Origin: CAWKCE01 sp032127035
GTDB lineage: Bacteria; Actinomycetota; Actinomycetes; JAHEKZ01
Assembly: GCA_963848085.1 (NCBI GenBank)
Contig: CAWKCE010000009.1
Location: 1-35,120 of the forward strand
Reading direction: 5' to 3'
DNA length: 35,120 nucleotides
This document shows, piece by piece, positions 8,836-16,944 of the stretch; position 1 is the stretch's first letter, and each line of letters opens with the position of its first letter. The notes below the pieces were generated by a model, which was not told the origin of the DNA, searched no databases, and saw only the letters and a program-made list of their open reading frames with translations. A program made the translations under genes and the position numbers.

Positions 8836-10016
8836 CCGAGCCACGTCCAGCCGTCCTCGGCGGAGCCGCTGCGTTCCCGGACGGCCTGCCGCTGGTGCGG
8901 CCGACCATCCCGGACATCCCCGGTGTCGCGGCGCGGCTGCAGCGGGTGCTGGAGAGCGGCTACCTCACCAACGGGCCGACGGTGCGTGAGCTGGAGTCGC
9001 AGGCGGCGGCCATGCTCGGCGTTCCGTATGTGGTGGCGGTGTCCAGCTGCACGGCGGGGCTGATGCTCACGTACCAGGCACTCGGCGTTCGCGGTCCGGT
9101 GGTGATGCCGAGCATGACGTTTGCGGCCAGCGCCCATGCCGTGGTGTGGGCCGGGGGAACCCCCCGGTTCGCCGAGGTGGACCCCGAGCGCATCACGCTC
9201 GACCCGGTCGACGCCGCCTTCGTGGTCGATGGTGCAACCGCCATCAGCGCGACCCACGTCTACGGCGCACCCGCTGAGGTCGAGGCGCTGCAGCAGGTCG
9301 CCGACGACGCTGGGGTCCCGGTCGTCTACGACGCGGCGCACGCGCTCGGCAGCCTCCGGAGGGGCACACCGGTCGGGTCGTTCGGCACGGCCGCCGTGTT
9401 CTCCATGAGCCCGACCAAGGTCGCCACAGCCGGGGAGGGCGGACTGGTCGCCACCCACGACGAAGACCTGGCGGCACGGCTGCGGATCGGGCGCGACTAC
9501 GGAAACCCCGGCAACTACGACTGTGTCTTCCCCGGCATCAACGCGCGCATGTCGGAGCTGCACGCGACGGTCGCGCTCGCCTCCATCGACGGGCTGGACG
9601 AGCGCATCGCGTACCGCAACGACCTGGTCGAGGAGTTCAAGAAGTCCGTCGCGCAGGTTGCGGGGCTGGCGTTCCAGCGGGTGGATGCCGAGGACGTGTC
9701 CTCCTACAAGGACCTCACGCTGATCCTCGAGCCGGACTCGTTCGGCCTCACCTCCGGCCAGCTTCAGCAGGCGCTCAAGTCCGAGGGTATCGACAGTCGC
9801 CGGTACTACCACCCACCGATCCACCGTCAGCAGGCGTACGCGGACCTGCCGCGCGAGCGGGAGCTGCCGGTCACCGACGGTCTCGCCGACCGTCTGCTCA
9901 CCCCACCGCTGTACTCCCACATGACGGTCGGGCAGGTGCTCGGTGTCGGCGACGCCGTGCGCAGAATCTCCGAGCACGCCTCGGCCGTTGCCTCGGAACT
10001 GGGCGAGGGACCATGA
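8832..10016 (+). CDS. DegT/DnrJ/EryC1/StrS-family PLP-dependent sugar aminotransferase
   Basis: 394 aa. The N-terminal part has the PLP cradle VVAVSSCTAGLMLTYQALGV and VVMPSMTFAASAHAVVWAGG. VYDAAHALGS carries the Asp that contacts the pyridine nitrogen. FSMSPTKVATAGEGGLV holds the Schiff-base Lys (PTK). The C-terminal half includes YGNPGNYDCVFPGINARMSELH, the family's substrate-side loop. These enzymes aminate 4-keto (or 3-keto) NDP-sugars. With the 4,6-dehydratase in the same operon, a 4-amino-4,6-dideoxy sugar product (PglE-like step) is the natural inference. It is coupled to both neighbours by ATGA overlaps. Confidence 0.9.
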   Translation: MTEPRPAVLGGAAAFPDGLPLVRPTIPDIPGVAARLQRVLESGYLTNGPTVRELESQAAAMLGVPYVVAVSSCTAGLMLTYQALGVRGPVVMPSMTFAASAHAVVWAGGTPRFAEVDPERITLDPVDAAFVVDGATAISATHVYGAPAEVEALQQVADDAGVPVVYDAAHALGSLRRGTPVGSFGTAAVFSMSPTKVATAGEGGLVATHDEDLAARLRIGRDYGNPGNYDCVFPGINARMSELHATVALASIDGLDERIAYRNDLVEEFKKSVAQVAGLAFQRVDAEDVSSYKDLTLILEPDSFGLTSGQLQQALKSEGIDSRRYYHPPIHRQQAYADLPRERELPVTDGLADRLLTPPLYSHMTVGQVLGVGDAVRRISEHASAVASELGEGP

Positions 10017-10906
10017 AGACATGGCGGCTGGGCCCCTACCGGGCAGTCGGCTACCGCTTCGTGGTCGAGGGAAACGATGCGGACGTCGTGCGTGAACGAG
10101 TGCGCCATGCGCTGGAGCCGCTGGCTGATCCGTCGCCGGTCGAGGGGGAGGAGCCGGTCGCCTACCAGGTGGTCGACCGGGGATCCGGTGCCGGCCCGCG
10201 CTACCGGGTGAGCATCGGCCGCCGGACCCTCGTGCGCACCGACAGCACGGCAACCGCGTCAGGGTTCGTCGTCTGGCACGTGAACCTGGCGGTGGTGAAG
10301 GCTGACCGCGGGAAGCACCTGATCCTGCATGCCGGTGGAGTGCATCACGAGGGGGTCACCATCGCATTGCCGGCACCTATGGAGTCGGGCAAGACCACGA
10401 CTACGGCCGGACTGCTGCGGGCTGGTTTCGGCTATCTCACCGACGAGGCGCTGGTGCTCGACCGGGACACCTGGCGGGTCACGCCCTACCCCAAGGCGCT
10501 GGCCCTCGACAAGCGCTCGGTCGAAGTCGTGGGTGCAGTGACCCAGCCGTCGTACCGCAACGCCGAGAGCGACGCGCAGTGGCACGTGCCGTGGTGGGAC
10601 CTTGGCAGTGCCGGCGTGCCCGAGAGCGCACGCGTGGATCTCGTGCTCTTCCCGTCCTACCGAGCCGGGTCAGCCACCGAGCTGACGGCCGTGTCGCCGG
10701 GGGAGTCGCTCATGCTCCTCGCCGGTTCCACGTTCGAATTCAGCCGACGTCCACGGCGCAACCTCGAGACCCTGGCAGCGCTCGCCGAGGTCCTGCCTGC
10801 CTACCAGTTGTCCATCGGAGACCTTGGCGCCGCGGTCGACCTCGTCACCCAGCTCGTGTCCGAGCACCGGAACGAGTCCGTGGGATCCCAGCGGAGGACC
10901 GCATGA
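10013..10906 (+). CDS. HprK-like P-loop kinase-related protein
   Basis: 297 aa. A N-terminal domain of about 90 residues precedes a short nucleotide-binding domain with KHLILHAGGVHHEGVTIALP followed by APMESGKTTTTAGLL at about residues 121-135 (a P-loop whose first Gly is Ala). GFGYLTDEALVLD then forms the Walker B-like acidic patch. This is the layout of the HPr kinase/phosphorylase C-terminal domain found alone in 'HprK-related' proteins, which co-occur with PqqD and nucleotidyltransferase genes rather than with HPr. The substrate is unknown; no HPr gene is present here. It is coupled by ATGA to the aminotransferase upstream and to the PqqD fusion downstream. Confidence 0.82.
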   Translation: MKTWRLGPYRAVGYRFVVEGNDADVVRERVRHALEPLADPSPVEGEEPVAYQVVDRGSGAGPRYRVSIGRRTLVRTDSTATASGFVVWHVNLAVVKADRGKHLILHAGGVHHEGVTIALPAPMESGKTTTTAGLLRAGFGYLTDEALVLDRDTWRVTPYPKALALDKRSVEVVGAVTQPSYRNAESDAQWHVPWWDLGSAGVPESARVDLVLFPSYRAGSATELTAVSPGESLMLLAGSTFEFSRRPRRNLETLAALAEVLPAYQLSIGDLGAAVDLVTQLVSEHRNESVGSQRRTA

Positions 10907-12042
10907 CCGACGTGACCATCAAGCTCGACCTCGCCTACCGGCCAGCGTCCCGGCTGACCGTCGTGCCCGTCGCCGACGAGGCAGCGGTGTACGACCGGCG
11001 CAACAACAAGCTGCACCGGCTCGACCCGATCGCCACCGTGGTCTGGTCGCGACTGGACGGCACGACCTCGACGGCGGACCTGGCCGCCTCTCTCGCGGAG
11101 GACTTCGGTGCCCCCGCCGGGCAGGTCAGCCACGATGTCGTGGCCCTGCTCGAAACGCTCGTGGGCGAGGGCCTCGTGGTGCCGTCGGACGCCTCGGAGG
11201 ACGACGACGCGGACGAGGAATCCGGCGACGCCGACGAGGAGCCTGCCCCCAGACCCGGGGAGGTGCGGGTGCTGCGCGTCACCGCGACGCCGTGTGTCGA
11301 TGCAGTGACCGCCCTCGGCTGGCACGCCACCGACCCACTGGTGGTGGCCGGCTTCTGCCTCGGGGTGCGGACCTCGGACGAGGAGACCCGACAGGCCGTT
11401 CGCGAGGCACTGCCAGGATCCTGGCCAGAGATGCCACCCCCGGTAGACGCCAACCTGTCGATCAGGGCGCCGCGGGAGACCCCGACCGGCCTCGAGCTCG
11501 GTCGGGTCTACGCGGAGTGCACGCTGGTCGGCCGGGGCCTGACCATGGACGAGCTGCTCGACCGTGTCCGACGGGAGGCGGCCGGGCGGGTCCTCCGCGG
11601 TCGCGGCGACCCGCTGGCCTGCGAGGTGACGGTCCTCCAGGGCCCGGACGGGCTCCTGCTGGCGCCTGGTTGGTGGTGGAGCACCTTGGTCTCCCGCGAG
11701 TCCAGGCTGCGGGCATCAGGCTGGACGATGCGAGGCCGGCATGCGGTACTCGGAACCGCCGATCGATCCGGAGCCCTCGGCCTGCCGGCGCTGGGACCGG
11801 CCGGGGAGATCACCTACGAGTGGCTCCGCCCAGTGGTCGCGGTCACCGCTGCGCTGGAGCAGTCTGAACTGTTGTCACCGTCGCCGGCGACGGCGTTGGC
11901 TGCCACTGCGGCCGTGATGCGGCCATCGTTCGGGAGCCGCCCGTCCGACATGCTCGGGGCCTGCGCCGCCCTGACCGACCAGGTGCCGAGTCTGCTGACG
12001 GCCGATTCGCCCGAGGCGTTGGTCGAGCACCTCACCTCGTGA
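10903..12042 (+). CDS. PqqD domain fused to a degenerate HprK-like domain
   Basis: 379 aa, starting at ATG 10903 inside the stop of the HprK-like gene. Residues 1-92 form a clear PqqD domain (AAVYDRRNNKLHRLDPIATV, VWSRLDGTTSTADLAASLAE, DVVALLETLVGEGLVV). Residues 95-118 are a very acidic linker (DDDADEESGDADEE). The remaining 260 residues resemble the neighbouring HprK-like protein in pattern: EVTVLQGPDGLLLAPGWWWS, then TLVSRESRLRASGWTM, sits where that protein has its P-loop, but the GK(T/S) is absent. This would be a non-catalytic paralogue. The likeness is by eye and only moderate; the PqqD part is certain. It is the last gene of the coupled block. Confidence 0.75.
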   Translation: MTDVTIKLDLAYRPASRLTVVPVADEAAVYDRRNNKLHRLDPIATVVWSRLDGTTSTADLAASLAEDFGAPAGQVSHDVVALLETLVGEGLVVPSDASEDDDADEESGDADEEPAPRPGEVRVLRVTATPCVDAVTALGWHATDPLVVAGFCLGVRTSDEETRQAVREALPGSWPEMPPPVDANLSIRAPRETPTGLELGRVYAECTLVGRGLTMDELLDRVRREAAGRVLRGRGDPLACEVTVLQGPDGLLLAPGWWWSTLVSRESRLRASGWTMRGRHAVLGTADRSGALGLPALGPAGEITYEWLRPVVAVTAALEQSELLSPSPATALAATAAVMRPSFGSRPSDMLGACAALTDQVPSLLTADSPEALVEHLTS

Positions 12043-12045
12043 CGC

Positions 12046-12068
12046 GACTTCACAGTTGAACTGAAGTC
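12046..12068. terminator. Short bulged hairpin between convergent genes
   Basis: GACTT-CA-CAGTT pairs with AACTGAAGTC, giving about ten pairs with a two-base bulge directly after the stop of the PqqD fusion gene and before the end of the minus-strand Tat gene. There is no clear U-tract. It could end transcription from either side, but the support is modest. Confidence 0.35.
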
Positions 12069-12087
12069 CGCCGCCGCGGAGCGCCAG

Positions 12088-12672
12088 TCAGTCGTTGCAG
12101 CAGAGCAGCATGTCGACGTGCGAAAGCTTCGTGGCGCAGAACTCGTACGTCTGTGGCAGCGGGCTAGCAGGCGTGACGACGGAGTTGACGTCGCACCCGG
12201 GGCCACCGCCGAGCTTCAGTATGTAGGCGATGATCCGGCAGTCGGCTGGGACGGTGACGGTCACACAGCCGGTGGTGGGATTGAAGACACCAGTGATCGT
12301 GCCTTCGTTGGTGATGCTCGCTGTGGTGGTGTTCCCGACAGTCGAGGAACCGGTGACCTGGTTCAGCTCGAGCGGCTTCCCGTTCACCTTCCCATCGACG
12401 AGACCATCGAACTTCGCGTCCAGGGCGTTCAGGCAGGTGATGTTCCCCACGCCTTCGTCTCCAGTGAAGTTTGCGGGGTCCGTGCCAGGGAGGTTGTACT
12501 TCACGAAGATGTAGCGGTCGCAGATGCCTTCCTCCGCCTCCGAGCCAGCGGCGAACGCGGGGCTGGTGAGGGACTGGACGATCGGGGCGGACCAGGCGAC
12601 ACCACCGATGATCGCACCGCGACGGATGACGTCGCGTCGGCTGATGCCACTACGGCTGTTCTTGTCGGTCAT
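12088..12672 (-). CDS. Tat-exported Cys-rich small protein
   Basis: 194 aa. The leader is twin-arginine (SGISRRDVIRRGAIIGGVAW, then SAP) with the W-S-A-P motif shared by other exported proteins in the window. It ends in SPAFA with predicted cleavage before AGS. The mature part of about 150 residues holds eight Cys (EGIC, ITC, TGC, ADC, PGC, EFC and a terminal CC), likely disulfide-paired outside the cell. The middle part is Thr/Val-rich and beta-like (TTASITNEGTITGVFNPTTG). No known domain was recognised. A member of the shared promoter family lies 74 nt upstream of the start. Confidence 0.8.
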   Translation of the reverse strand: MTDKNSRSGISRRDVIRRGAIIGGVAWSAPIVQSLTSPAFAAGSEAEEGICDRYIFVKYNLPGTDPANFTGDEGVGNITCLNALDAKFDGLVDGKVNGKPLELNQVTGSSTVGNTTTASITNEGTITGVFNPTTGCVTVTVPADCRIIAYILKLGGGPGCDVNSVVTPASPLPQTYEFCATKLSHVDMLLCCND

Positions 12673-12718
12673 GGGTTATCGCTCCTGCTGGGTCCAGCAC
12701 CAAGTCTTGCTTGGTCCG

Positions 12719-12769
12719 ACCGTATCCCGGCAGTCCGGAAGGCGATGTACGTAATCTGCGCCAACTTCC
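12719..12769 (-). promoter_or_regulatory. Shared palindrome promoter, copy E (Tat gene at 12672)
   Basis: On the minus strand: GGAA (12769-12766), 14 nt, CGTA. The core CGCAGATTACGTAC is at 12760-12747. Exactly 24 nt after TTACGT comes TACGGT (12724-12719), a TANNNT -10 box. The same layout is found upstream of five other exported-protein genes. Confidence 0.65.
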
Positions 12770-12825
12770 GTCGCTCGCGTTCCGGCCCTCACTGGCCTCG
12801 GTGCCTTGTGCGGGACCGCGTCGGC

Positions 12826-14544
12826 TCAGCGGGGGTAGGTCACTGTCAACCGGAACTTGGTCGGCGCGCCTCGCACGACCACGCGGTAGATGGCCGGCCG
12901 AACGTCCCTGGCCAGACGCAGCTCGCTGCGCCCGCGCCGTTCGGCCACCGCGCGTCCTTCGCGCTTCAACGTCACGTGTAGCTTCTCGGTCCGCCAGAAC
13001 GTGACTTCGGCCACCACCCGGCCGCGCCCACTGGCGATACGGAAGCTCTGCTGGGCCTCGGTCTTGGTCAGCTGCCCGCGGACCGTCTTCTTGCGAGGGC
13101 CGCCCTTGCCGCGCTTCGTCTTCGTCGGGCTGGGGCTCGGAGAGACTGTCGGTGACGCCGTCGGCGTCGGAGTGGTGGTCGCGGACTGGGTGGGCGTGGG
13201 GGTGTCGGTGGGGCTCGGGCTGCTCGTCGGCGCCGGGGACGACGTGGTGGAGGTGGCCGTCACGGTGGGTGTCGTGCTGGTTGTGCTCGTCGGCGTGGCC
13301 GTGGCGGAGGTTGACGCTGTGGGGGTCGGGGACGGGGTTGCGTCGGGCTCGCTCCAGGCCAGGAACACGCTGTTGGCCAGGTTCCAGTGGGTCTCCAGCC
13401 AGGAGCCGGGGGCAGGGTTGACGTTGAAGTAGTCGTCGCCATTGCAGTCGAAGATCGCCTCGGCGGAGGAGGGACATGGGTAGGTCAGCGTGGCGCCGGA
13501 GCCGTCGTCGTAGCACATCCGGTCGTACTCGTCGGTGCAGTGCCACGATCCGTTCGAGTGCGGGGCAGACAACTGGACCGCCCCGAGGGTGTGAGCTAGC
13601 TCGTGCGCCTCGACCGCCGAGGCGTAGCCCCAGCAGCCGGCGTCGACCCGGCCGAAGGTGGGGCCGCGGTTGGCGGCGTTCGCCTCGCCCGGCTGGGCGT
13701 CGCTGGTGACGTTGGCGATGCCGCAGTAGACGTTCGCGTCCATCCACACCAGGTACTTGCGGTCAGCACCGGTCAGTCCGAGGTTCTTCAGCTCGGTACG
13801 GGTGTTCGTGAGTGAGTCGTCGCCGGTTGGCGACAGCACCACGTGAATCACGTCCAGCTGGCAGTCCGGTGTGGTCACCCAGCGGATGTGCCGCACCTGG
13901 CCGCCGACCGCCGCCGAGTTGAAGTAAACGGCGTCGGTCCGTGGCGCGTAGGTGGAGGCGATGAGCGGGGCGACCGATGCGTAGCGGTCGACCTGGTCGG
14001 AGGACACGGCGTAGATCGCCTGCACGCGACTGCCGGAGACCCCGTCGCCGTAGCACGGGACGGCGTTGGTGGCCCCAGCCTCCGCCTCGGTGGGCGTCGT
14101 GGCCGCCGCGTCGTACAGATCGGCGGTCGAGCGTGCTTCTCGGACGTCGAGCAAGGCCCCGCTTCCGGAGGGTTCACTGTGCTCGTGCTCGTCGCCGTGC
14201 TCATGGTCCAACGAGTCCGGGCCGTGGGTGCAGCTACCGGACGAGCGGGCGCCCTCGAGCTTGAACCCGCCAGGGCACAGGTCGGAGCGGACCAGCCCCC
14301 GGTAGACCAGCCCCTTGGCCCGGTGGTCGGCGATCCCGGCCGGGCGGCCGTTGGCGGGCTTCGCGGCCTGTGCCGGCCCGACTACGAGAGTGGTCGGCCG
14401 GTGTTCCTGTGCTTGGGCGCTGCTGGCGTTCAGGGGGCTGAGGGCTGCAGTCAGCAGTCCGGCGACGGTCACGACAGCGACGGTCATCAGGGCCAGCGGC
14501 GCGCGCGGGGGGAAAGTGCGGGCTCGTGCATGCGCGCGGACCAT
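12826..14544 (-). CDS. Secreted zinc metalloprotease with Thr/Pro/Ser-rich stalk
   Basis: 572 aa. A long Sec-type signal (hydrophobic residues 17-40, ending SSAQAQ) is followed by a catalytic region with EAHELAHTLGAVQLSAPHSN at about residues 313-331 and CTDEYDRMCYDD, a Met-turn-like stretch, at about 336. HExxH is complete. The metzincin third His position (+10) is Gln, so the third ligand must be elsewhere (for example the His in APHSN or SWHC). Residues about 400-470 form a Pro/Thr/Ser-rich stalk encoded by a low-complexity stretch. A basic segment (KTKRGKGGPRKK) and a beta-rich pre-peptidase-like C-terminal domain ending LTVTYPR follow. Likely acts at the cell surface. It is divergent from the glycosyltransferase at 14703. 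Confidence 0.85.
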   Translation of the reverse strand: MVRAHARARTFPPRAPLALMTVAVVTVAGLLTAALSPLNASSAQAQEHRPTTLVVGPAQAAKPANGRPAGIADHRAKGLVYRGLVRSDLCPGGFKLEGARSSGSCTHGPDSLDHEHGDEHEHSEPSGSGALLDVREARSTADLYDAAATTPTEAEAGATNAVPCYGDGVSGSRVQAIYAVSSDQVDRYASVAPLIASTYAPRTDAVYFNSAAVGGQVRHIRWVTTPDCQLDVIHVVLSPTGDDSLTNTRTELKNLGLTGADRKYLVWMDANVYCGIANVTSDAQPGEANAANRGPTFGRVDAGCWGYASAVEAHELAHTLGAVQLSAPHSNGSWHCTDEYDRMCYDDGSGATLTYPCPSSAEAIFDCNGDDYFNVNPAPGSWLETHWNLANSVFLAWSEPDATPSPTPTASTSATATPTSTTSTTPTVTATSTTSSPAPTSSPSPTDTPTPTQSATTTPTPTASPTVSPSPSPTKTKRGKGGPRKKTVRGQLTKTEAQQSFRIASGRGRVVAEVTFWRTEKLHVTLKREGRAVAERRGRSELRLARDVRPAIYRVVVRGAPTKFRLTVTYPR

Positions 14545-14628
14545 CGACGTCGACCTCCGGGCGAGCGGGGAAGGGGCTCCCCCGTCACGTCGACCGCCCC
14601 CGCCGCCTCCGCTCCCCCGTTCGTGTGA

Positions 14629-14658
14629 AGTATAGTCATTTCGGACTAGTTGCGTCGC
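14629..14658 (-). promoter_or_regulatory. Putative promoter of the metalloprotease gene
   Basis: On the minus strand TATACT (14634-14629) is a near-consensus -10 box, about 85 nt before the ATG at 14544. The -35 region 17-18 nt upstream (GCGACG/CGACGC) is weak. The shared palindrome motif is absent here. Confidence 0.4.
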
Positions 14659-14702
14659 CCGAATGGGTGAGCGACGGAGGCGGTGGGCGGCGGAGATGCT
14701 CT

Positions 14703-16319
14703 GTGAGTGGATCCGCTGTGCCCCGCGTGCTGCACGTGGTCACGCGCGACCACAAGCGAGGAGCTGAGTCGGCAGGACTGGCCCTCCACGAGGCGCTCGT
14801 CCGGAGGGGGTGGTCCAGCCGCATCCTCGCGCTGACAGGCGGCCAGGATCCATCGGACTCGCTGGGTATCGCGCCGCTCGGACCGTCACCGCTGCACCTG
14901 GACACACTGCGACGGCTGCGTGCCGAGTCCAAGTCTGCCGACGTCGTCATATCCCACGGGTCGACGACCCTTCCTGCCAGCGTGGTGGCGCTCGGTGGGG
15001 TTGCCCCGTTCGTCTACGTCAACATCGGCGATCCCCGCGCCTGGCAGACCACCTTCGCCAGGCGGGGACCGGGGCCAGACCGGGAGGATTCGGGGGTGAA
15101 CTTGACGGTCTCGGCGGTGCAGGTCGCGCTTCTGCACGGTCCCGGCGGCCGCCGCTTGCGTGTGGCCCATCTGACCACCGTCGGGATCAGCCAGGCGAAG
15201 CTGCTGGCCACCGAGCTGCGGGTCGACGTTGCCACCGGCCTTGACACCGTGGCGCTCAGCGCCCCAGACGACTACTTGGCGGAGGTCGAGGCGCTCGGCG
15301 TACGACACGTCTCGCTGACCGCCCTGACCAGGGCCTGGGACCCGAGGTCGGACGCGGCTGCCGCCCAGCAGCTCGCGATCACTCTGCGCGGGCTCCACCT
15401 CGACGTGCTCCACACCCACAACCCGAAGACCGGCGTGCTCGGTCGGCTGATCGGCCGCGCGGTCGGCATCCCGGTGGTGGTCAACACCTGCCACGGCCTG
15501 TGGGCACAGCCCCATGACCCGGTCGCCCGGCGGGCCTTCGTACTGGGCATGGAGGCGGTGGCAGCCCAGGCCTCCCATGCCGAGCTTTACCAGAACGGCG
15601 AGGATCGGTCGTCGCTCGCCCGCTGGGTACCGCAGTGGCGTGCCAGGGTCGTCGGCAACGGCACCGACCTGTCCGCGTTCGGACCAGACCCCGAAGCCAG
15701 GGCGCAGGTGCGAGCCGAGTGGGGGATCGGCGACGACGAGCTGGTTGTCGGTGGGGTCGGCCGGCTGGTCGCGGAGAAGGGGATCGCCGAGTTCGGTCAG
15801 GCAGCCCAGAAGCTCGGCGGTCGTGCCCGGTTCGTCTGGGTGGGCCCGCCGGACCCCGACAAGCCGGATGCCTGGACCGACGAGCTCGACGGCGTGCAGT
15901 TCGTCGGCGGTCGGGACGACATGGCGGCGGTCTACAACGCCTTCGACGTGTTCGTGCTCCCGTCCTACCGGGAGGGATTCTCGCGCTCGGGGATGGAGGC
16001 CGCGGCGACCGGGCTGCCCTTGGTGCTGAGCGACATCCGCGGCTGTCGCGAGGTCGGCCGTCACGAGCGGGAGGCACTGCTGGTGCCGGCCGGAGACGTG
16101 GCCGCGCTGACCGCCGCCACCGACCGGCTGCTGGCCGATCCGAACCTGCGTGCCCGGCTGGGAACGGCCGCCCGCAGCCGGGCCGTAGCCGAGTTCGACC
16201 AAGTGGCCGTCGCGGCGTTCTCCCTGGAGACTTACGCGGCCGTGGCCCGACGGAAGGGGCTCGGCTGGTCGATGGAACGCGTGCTCTGGCCGGAGCTGGC
16301 GGGAGTTGCCCGTGCCTAG
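14703..16319 (+). CDS. GT4 glycosyltransferase, apparently a fusion of two GT genes
   Basis: 538 aa from GTG 14703 (GGCGGAG upstream; GTG 14718 is an alternative). Residues 6-120 look like the first third of one GT-B glycosyltransferase (VPRVLHVVTRDHKRGAESAG, LALHEALVRRGW, VNIGDPRAWQTTFARR). After an unconserved bridge (about 121-151) a second, complete GT4 begins with LRVAHLTTVGISQAKLLATE. It continues through LDVLHTHNPKTGVLGRLIGR, NGTDLSAFGP, VGRLVAEKGI and FVLPSYREGFSRSGMEAAAT, the donor-binding E-x7-E region. The second part alone (about 387 aa) is of normal GT4 length. It is likely functional as the C-terminal enzyme. The end overlaps the sugar transferase by 8 bp. Confidence 0.85.
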   Translation: MSGSAVPRVLHVVTRDHKRGAESAGLALHEALVRRGWSSRILALTGGQDPSDSLGIAPLGPSPLHLDTLRRLRAESKSADVVISHGSTTLPASVVALGGVAPFVYVNIGDPRAWQTTFARRGPGPDREDSGVNLTVSAVQVALLHGPGGRRLRVAHLTTVGISQAKLLATELRVDVATGLDTVALSAPDDYLAEVEALGVRHVSLTALTRAWDPRSDAAAAQQLAITLRGLHLDVLHTHNPKTGVLGRLIGRAVGIPVVVNTCHGLWAQPHDPVARRAFVLGMEAVAAQASHAELYQNGEDRSSLARWVPQWRARVVGNGTDLSAFGPDPEARAQVRAEWGIGDDELVVGGVGRLVAEKGIAEFGQAAQKLGGRARFVWVGPPDPDKPDAWTDELDGVQFVGGRDDMAAVYNAFDVFVLPSYREGFSRSGMEAAATGLPLVLSDIRGCREVGRHEREALLVPAGDVAALTAATDRLLADPNLRARLGTAARSRAVAEFDQVAVAAFSLETYAAVARRKGLGWSMERVLWPELAGVARA

Positions 16320-16944
16320 CCGTTCCTACCTGCGGGCCAAGCGGGCCGGTGACCTCGCGGCGGCATCGGTGGGGCTTGTCGTCGCCGCTCCGGTCCTGGC
16401 CGGGGTCGCCGTCGCAGTACGACGCTCGATGGGCTCGCCGGTCTTGTACCGGCAGGCGCGGGCCGGTCGCGACGGCGTGCCGTTCGAGCTGCTCAAGTTC
16501 CGGACGATGCGAGACGCACTGCCAGGGGAGGACCCGTTCGCGAGTGATGCGGCCCGGCTCAACTCCCTTGGCCGGCGGCTGCGGGCATGGAGCCTCGACG
16601 AGCTTCCCCAGGTGGTGAACGTACTGCGTGGCGAGATGAGTCTCGTCGGTCCGCGCCCCCTGCCCACCGCCTACGTGGAGCGCTACTCGCCGGAGCAGAG
16701 ACGCCGACTCGATGTGACACCGGGAGTCACCGGGTGGGCGCAGGTCAACGGCCGCAACGCGGTCGAATGGGACCAGCGGTTCCGGCTCGACGTCTGGTAC
16801 GTCGACCACGCGTCGCTGTGGCTGGACCTGCGGATCCTGTGGCGGACCGTCAGGCAGGTGGTGTCCGGCGACGGCGTCAGCGCCGAGGGGCACGCGACGA
16901 TGCCTGAGTTCCGCGGGTCAGACCAGCGAACCGGGCGAAACTAG
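16312..16944 (+). CDS. PglC-like initiating sugar-phosphate transferase (bacterial sugar transferase)
   Basis: 210 aa. GTG 16312 is chosen over TTG 16306 because GGGAG at 16301 is correctly spaced only for the GTG. A single membrane segment at about residues 13-35 precedes LLKFRTMRDALPGED and WSLDELPQVVNVLRGEMS. LVGPRPLPTAYVERYSPEQ, VTGWAQVNGRNAVEWDQRF and LDVWYVDHAS follow. These are the hallmarks of small monotopic phosphoglycosyl transferases, which load the first sugar-1-phosphate onto undecaprenyl phosphate. The short length and the C-terminal GDGVSAEGHATMPEFRG closely resemble PglC, which uses UDP-diacetylbacillosamine; donor identity here is inferred. Confidence 0.9.
   Translation: MPSRSYLRAKRAGDLAAASVGLVVAAPVLAGVAVAVRRSMGSPVLYRQARAGRDGVPFELLKFRTMRDALPGEDPFASDAARLNSLGRRLRAWSLDELPQVVNVLRGEMSLVGPRPLPTAYVERYSPEQRRRLDVTPGVTGWAQVNGRNAVEWDQRFRLDVWYVDHASLWLDLRILWRTVRQVVSGDGVSAEGHATMPEFRGSDQRTGRN

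Noticed and set aside
8724..10253. A 509-codon minus-strand open frame
   Set aside because: It is opposite the DegT aminotransferase with its PLP motifs; the Arg/Pro/Gly-rich translation has no domain features.
13100..13330. Repetitive GGTGTCGG/GGGGTCGG-like stretch, considered as a repeat array
   Set aside because: It simply encodes the Thr/Pro/Ser-rich stalk of the metalloprotease; there are no regular spacers, so it is not a CRISPR or other array.
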